The notes beneath the pieces were generated by a model. The model was not told the origin of the DNA, searched no databases, and was given only the letters and a program-made list of their open reading frames with translations. The position numbers and the translations under genes are program-made. This document shows, in pieces, positions 59,726 through 64,000 of a stretch of 64,000 nt of DNA. Each line of letters begins with the position of its first letter. Within the stretch, counting starts at the first letter, position 1. The DNA lies in assembly GCA_020002185.1 (NCBI GenBank), contig CM034541.1:31026648-31090647 (forward strand), given 5' to 3'. The DNA is from Paraescarpia echinospica (Eukaryota > Annelida > Polychaeta > Sabellida > Siboglinidae).

Positions 59726-60200
59726 GCGGGCGGGCGGATGGAGAGACAGGGAGGCTGGGAAGCAAGTTGTGCTTGCGTACAGGAATGCGTGCATGCGTAC
59801 GTTCTTGCATGTATGCTTGCATGCAGATGGGCGGGCTTGCCACCACTCGCGCATGCACACACGCATGCTGGACAGAGAGACGAATCCGATGACACAACGA
59901 ATAGATAGGTAGTAGGGAAGACAGATAGGTAACACGGTTGATAGATAGGTAACACGGAATACAGATAATTAACACGGATGACAGATAGATAACATGGTAG
60001 ACAGATGGCTAACACGGATGACAGATAGGTCACATGGAAGAATGATTAGGTACCACTAATGATTAATAGGTAACATGCAGTCGTAGTGGATACTATGTAG
60101 GTTTGCATATTCGCAGAATTAATTTGAAATGAGACGATCAAAAATCGAATTGAGGAAGCACCTCTAAACGCACGAGTTTGGAACTAGGCGGGTGTCATTC
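59726..60200. other. Non-coding with ACAGATAGGTAACACGG repeats
   Basis: About eight loose 20-24-bp units (GATAGATAGGTAACACGGA) at 59,900-60,085. Nothing coding. Confidence 0.6.
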
Positions 60201-60202
60201 CA

Positions 60203-60515
60203 GCGCCGTACAGTATCCTCACACCGTACTGCATCCTCACGCCATATTGTAGCCTCACGACGTACTGCATCCTCGCGCCACACTGCATCCTCACGCCGTA
60301 CTGCATCCTCACGCCGTACTGCATCCTCACGCCGTACTATATCCTCGCGCCATAGTGCATACTCCCACGCGCCGTACTGCATGCATCCTCGTGCCGTACT
60401 GCATCCTCGCGCCGTACTGCATCCTCGTGCCGTACTGCATCCTCGCGCCGTACTGCATCCTCACGCCGTACTGCATCCTCACGATGTACTGCATCCTCAC
60501 GCCGTACTGCGTCCA
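60203..60515 (+). repeat. 18-bp array (CATCCTCACGCCGTACTG)
   Basis: About 17 copies. Being a multiple of three, it keeps frames open on both strands (minus: AVRRED repeats). It directly continues the last codons of the integrase pseudogene. Confidence 0.95.
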
Positions 60516-61080
60516 AGAAATCTCCAGTGAATTTGTCGTTGTCTTTCAATTTCTGGAAAACATCCATCCAGTATTGCGATTGGTGTGTTCTCAGAAATTA
60601 CCACCAGCACTCTATTCGTTGGTTGTGGTTGCTTGATCCATAAATGAAAGTTTTCTTCGCGTATTGGTCAGCATGGTCCCATCTGAATGAATGTTGCATC
60701 TCGCACATGCACCCATTTTCTGTGTCCATGTCTGCTCTGATTCTCGCTAGACAACCCGTTTTATTCCTGACACTGTATATGTAATAGCTGGCAATCACTT
60801 TAGGATCACTGTTTGTGCTGAATGTCTTGAGCCAGACAACAAAGCGCGAGTAGCCATCGATCGCACCATTGATACAAATTCCATAAGGCTTCAGTTTATC
60901 ATATGAATCTACGTGTCAAAAACAATTTGGTCCCTTGTTGAAATACACAAGTCTCTGTATTTTTTCTTCTCCTCCGATGTTCCATTCCCTCAGGATCTAA
61001 TATTTGCAACAATAGTCGCACAGTCTCTTGTCGAACGACACATCCTTTTTTGTATGCACTTCAATTGCACGAATTTGTAG
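60516..61080 (-). pseudogene. Retroviral-type DDE integrase gene, decayed and truncated
   Basis: The minus strand, in several frames, reads GYKFVQLKCIQK, TVRLLLQILDPEG, then HVDSYDKLKPYGICINGAID, GYSRFVVWLKTFSTNSDPKV, IASYYIYSVRNKTGCLARIR, ADMDTENGCMCEMQHSFR and FIYGSSNHNQRIECWW. This matches a widespread animal family of stand-alone integrase-core proteins. First Asp in H-V-D, second Asp in A-D-M-D-T-E-N and Glu in N-Q-R-I-E are all present, but a stop codon follows ECWW, frameshifts separate the N-terminal parts, and after FTGDFLDAV the gene dissolves into the 18-bp array. It is a dead copy of a DNA transposon or captured integrase. Confidence 0.75.
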
Positions 61081-61520
61081 CCATGCAACTTGTCACTATT
61101 ATGCATAAGTGCCATCATTACATACTGACATCCAGTATATCACTATATTATTTACGTCTATACAGATGGGCAGTCTTCAAAATTCGTCGTAATGTTCTCA
61201 TACTTATGACAATGTCGTTGAGAAGTACAGCCTCACAAAGTCTTTCCTGCCTTGATTTGCCATCGCCACTTTTTTCATCCGCTGACGAATTAGTAATTCA
61301 TACTTACGAATTAATAATTCGTACTTACGAATTAGTAATTCTCGCCGGAGTACGGGTGACCTACAGAGTTGCCCGGCAGTACGCCCGCATTTTATATTTG
61401 TCAAGGATTTAGCGAGAATTGCGGTGTGCAACACCCAGAGCCAGGAAATATGCGTGAGATCCATTTTACCGGCGATATACCAGGTGGCAGCAGTCAACAG
61501 ATCATTATCCGTCCATTTCC
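61081..61520. other. Non-coding; short palindromic units
   Basis: ACGAATTAGTAATTC / TTACGAATTAATAATTCGTA units at about 61,284-61,342. Otherwise unrecognised. Confidence 0.5.
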
Positions 61521-62540
<1,020 letters not shown>

Positions 62541-62544
62541 TTAT

Positions 62545-63936
62545 AGGGGGAAATATGGCAAGTGGACATCAGAAGATATGGATCGGGCTTTGCATCCGTA
62601 TAGAAACGGCGATGTGGGTTTGAATGTGGAGAGAACGTACGGAATTTCGAAATCAACCATCAAACGACATCTGAAGAGATCAAACTCGTACGCAAACGAT
62701 GGACTTCGATATTTCGGACACCCTGGTGTTTTCACGGTGGAAATGGAGCAACTACTAGAAGACCATGTCTTGAGGTTGGACAGTCGTCTTTTTGGAGTCT
62801 CACGTTTGGAACTCAGACGCATGGCTTTTGATCTGGCGGAGCAAAATAACTTGCCCCATAACTTCAACAAAACGGAGAAGTTAGCTGGTAAAAAGTTGTA
62901 TTATAACTTCATGAAACGTCATCTGAGTTGATCGTTACGAGCTGCCGAGCCAACATCACTTGCAAGGGTCCAAAGCTTTAACCGAGAAAGTGTCTCCAGG
63001 TTTTTCGGTCTCCTTGAGAATGCTGTTGAGAAACACGGTTTCGACGCAACACATATATACAATATGGATGAGTCCTGTCTGACATATGTACATAAACCGG
63101 GTAGGGTACTTTCATTGAAGAGGAAAAAGCAGGTGGGCGGGATGACTAGTGCAGAAAGGGGCCGGACGACTAGTCTGGTCTGCTGTGTAAGCGCGCCGGG
63201 CCGATACGTCACTCCAATGGTGATATTCAAAAGAAAACGTATGCCTGACATACTGAAGGAAGGTGCACCACCAAGAAGTCTGGTTACCAACAATGACAGT
63301 GGTTGGATGGATCATTATTCATTCCTCGCCTGGATCCATCACTTCCATTTACATGTTCAGTCAACTCAGGAGCGTCCCGTCACACAAAAAACATTGCGGC
63401 GATTCAGAATGCTCGTGAAAACGGCATACATTTGCTGTCCCTGCCTCCACATACGACTCACAGACTACAGTCACTAGATCGATGTTTCTTTGGGCCGCTC
63501 ATATCTAACTATGACCAACGTGTCGATAAATGGATGCGTATTCACGCAGGGCGCGGTAGAAATCAATTCCAAATATGCGCAATCTTCGGGGAAGCCCACA
63601 TCAAGACCGCAACGATGTCTCCAGAACTGTGGGGTTTGGCCTTGTAATCGCGACGTACTCTGCAAAGCAAATTATGTCGTATCAGATCAATTCGGGGACG
63701 ATGTTAACGGCGGTGAAATTTGCAGAGCTCAGGAAAGTGGCACGTGCGACGCTCCATGCGACAGTAGCACGTGCGATGCTTCGTGCGAAAGCGGCATGTG
63801 CGATGCTCCGCATGATAGTGGCACGTGCGATGCTCCGTGCGACGGTGACACGTGCGATGCTCCGTGCGACATTGGCACGTGCGATGCTCCGTGCGACAGT
63901 GGTACCTCCAATGCACGAAGGTCCACTGAGCAATAA
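62545..63936 (+). pseudogene. Tigger/pogo-family (DDE_1) transposase, inactivated, with CDAP-repeat tail
   Basis: N-terminal helix-turn-helix: YGKWTSEDMDRALHPYRNGD, then YGISKSTIKRHLKR; then a CENP-B-like second DNA-binding part and the catalytic region: HIYNMDESCLTYVHKPGRVL (first Asp in N-M-D-E-S), TSLVCCVSAPGRYVTPMVIF, SHTKNIAAIQNARENGIHLL, SLPPHTTHRLQSLDRCFFGP. This is the jerky/Tigger-6-like group. Defects: TGA at about 62,929; a frameshifting deletion at about 63,372 removes the L-D-G-H block with the second catalytic Asp; another frameshift at about 63,605 before the NCGVWPCNRDVLCKANY stretch. The C-terminus carries about six 9-residue units (GTCDAPCDS) encoded by a 27-bp tandem repeat (63,738-63,905). 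Nuclear DNA cut-and-paste function is lost here. Confidence 0.88.
63738..63905 (+). repeat. 27-bp array encoding C-D-A-P repeats
   Basis: Units of GGCACGTGCGATGCTCCGTG plus a variable GCGACAGT. The frame is kept through all units up to a stop after RRSTEQ. Confidence 0.9.
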
Positions 63937-64000
63937 CGATGTCGGCGCAGATGAACGCTCGGAAAAGATGACTGTAGTCGAAACGTCAATGTCCATTGTG

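Noticed and set aside
58772..60033. Three overlapping minus-strand open frames of 387-402 residues, Ser/Leu/Phe-rich
   Set aside because: They are translations of the (GA)n polypurine block in all three phases and have no domain or codon signature.

Overview
This window is eukaryotic and almost certainly from a marine invertebrate animal. Evidence: short coding exons with GT/AG splice sites and consistent phases, an immune-type NACHT gene whose leucine-rich repeats are encoded one per exon, tRNA-derived SINEs, several clades of degenerate LINEs, hAT/Tigger/integrase elements, and very long (GT)n, (GA)n and minisatellite tracts. A mollusc is my best guess from the SINE and repeat style, with low confidence. 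Gene density is low and repeats dominate.

Layout. 0.5-2.1 kb (minus): a decayed hAT transposase fragment and the first half of a rhodopsin-like GPCR, broken next to a (CT)n-tailed repeat. 2.2-5.4 kb: minisatellites and nothing coding. 5,408-16,512: an 11.1-kb near-complete palindrome with a 159-bp loop and an exact 6-bp target-site duplication (AGCATG). It is a giant fold-back element built of nested tandem arrays. It carries a proline-rich reading frame in both arms and a 55-codon frame that runs from the inner stem into the loop. 17-20.6 kb: two orphan exons of unknown genes, a Tigger-type MITE, LINE fragments and hAT-like ends.

21.5-43.1 kb (minus): one long NLR-type gene that I could assemble from twelve exons. 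All splice phases agree over about 1,097 codons. Domain order is a CXorf38/DZIP3-like HEPN domain (with an R-N-x-x-x-H motif), a linker helix, a heptad coiled coil built from a 14-residue repeat, NACHT (Walker A, Walker B, sensor arginine, winged-helix signature) and leucine-rich repeats. The LRR exons come in A-B pairs that were tandemly duplicated, and a CR1-like LINE later landed between the pairs. Its other introns hold a hAT MITE with an 8-bp TSD, SINEs, an RTE-type endonuclease pseudogene and a LINE tail with a 28-bp perfect-style inversion. This is the principal gene of the window and probably acts in cytosolic sensing or defence.

43.2-64 kb: a 3.1-kb polypurine block just upstream of the NLR gene, a 54-bp minisatellite, microsatellites, a LINE tail, an SGNH-type LINE ORF1 lying between two roughly 1-kb direct repeats, a SINE inside a minisatellite, an integrase pseudogene truncated by an 18-bp array, and a Tigger/pogo transposase that has lost its second catalytic Asp and ends in a Cys-Asp-Ala-Pro repeat. 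Several reading frames in the window stop exactly where a tandem array begins, which suggests that arrays here are often seeded from coding sequence.
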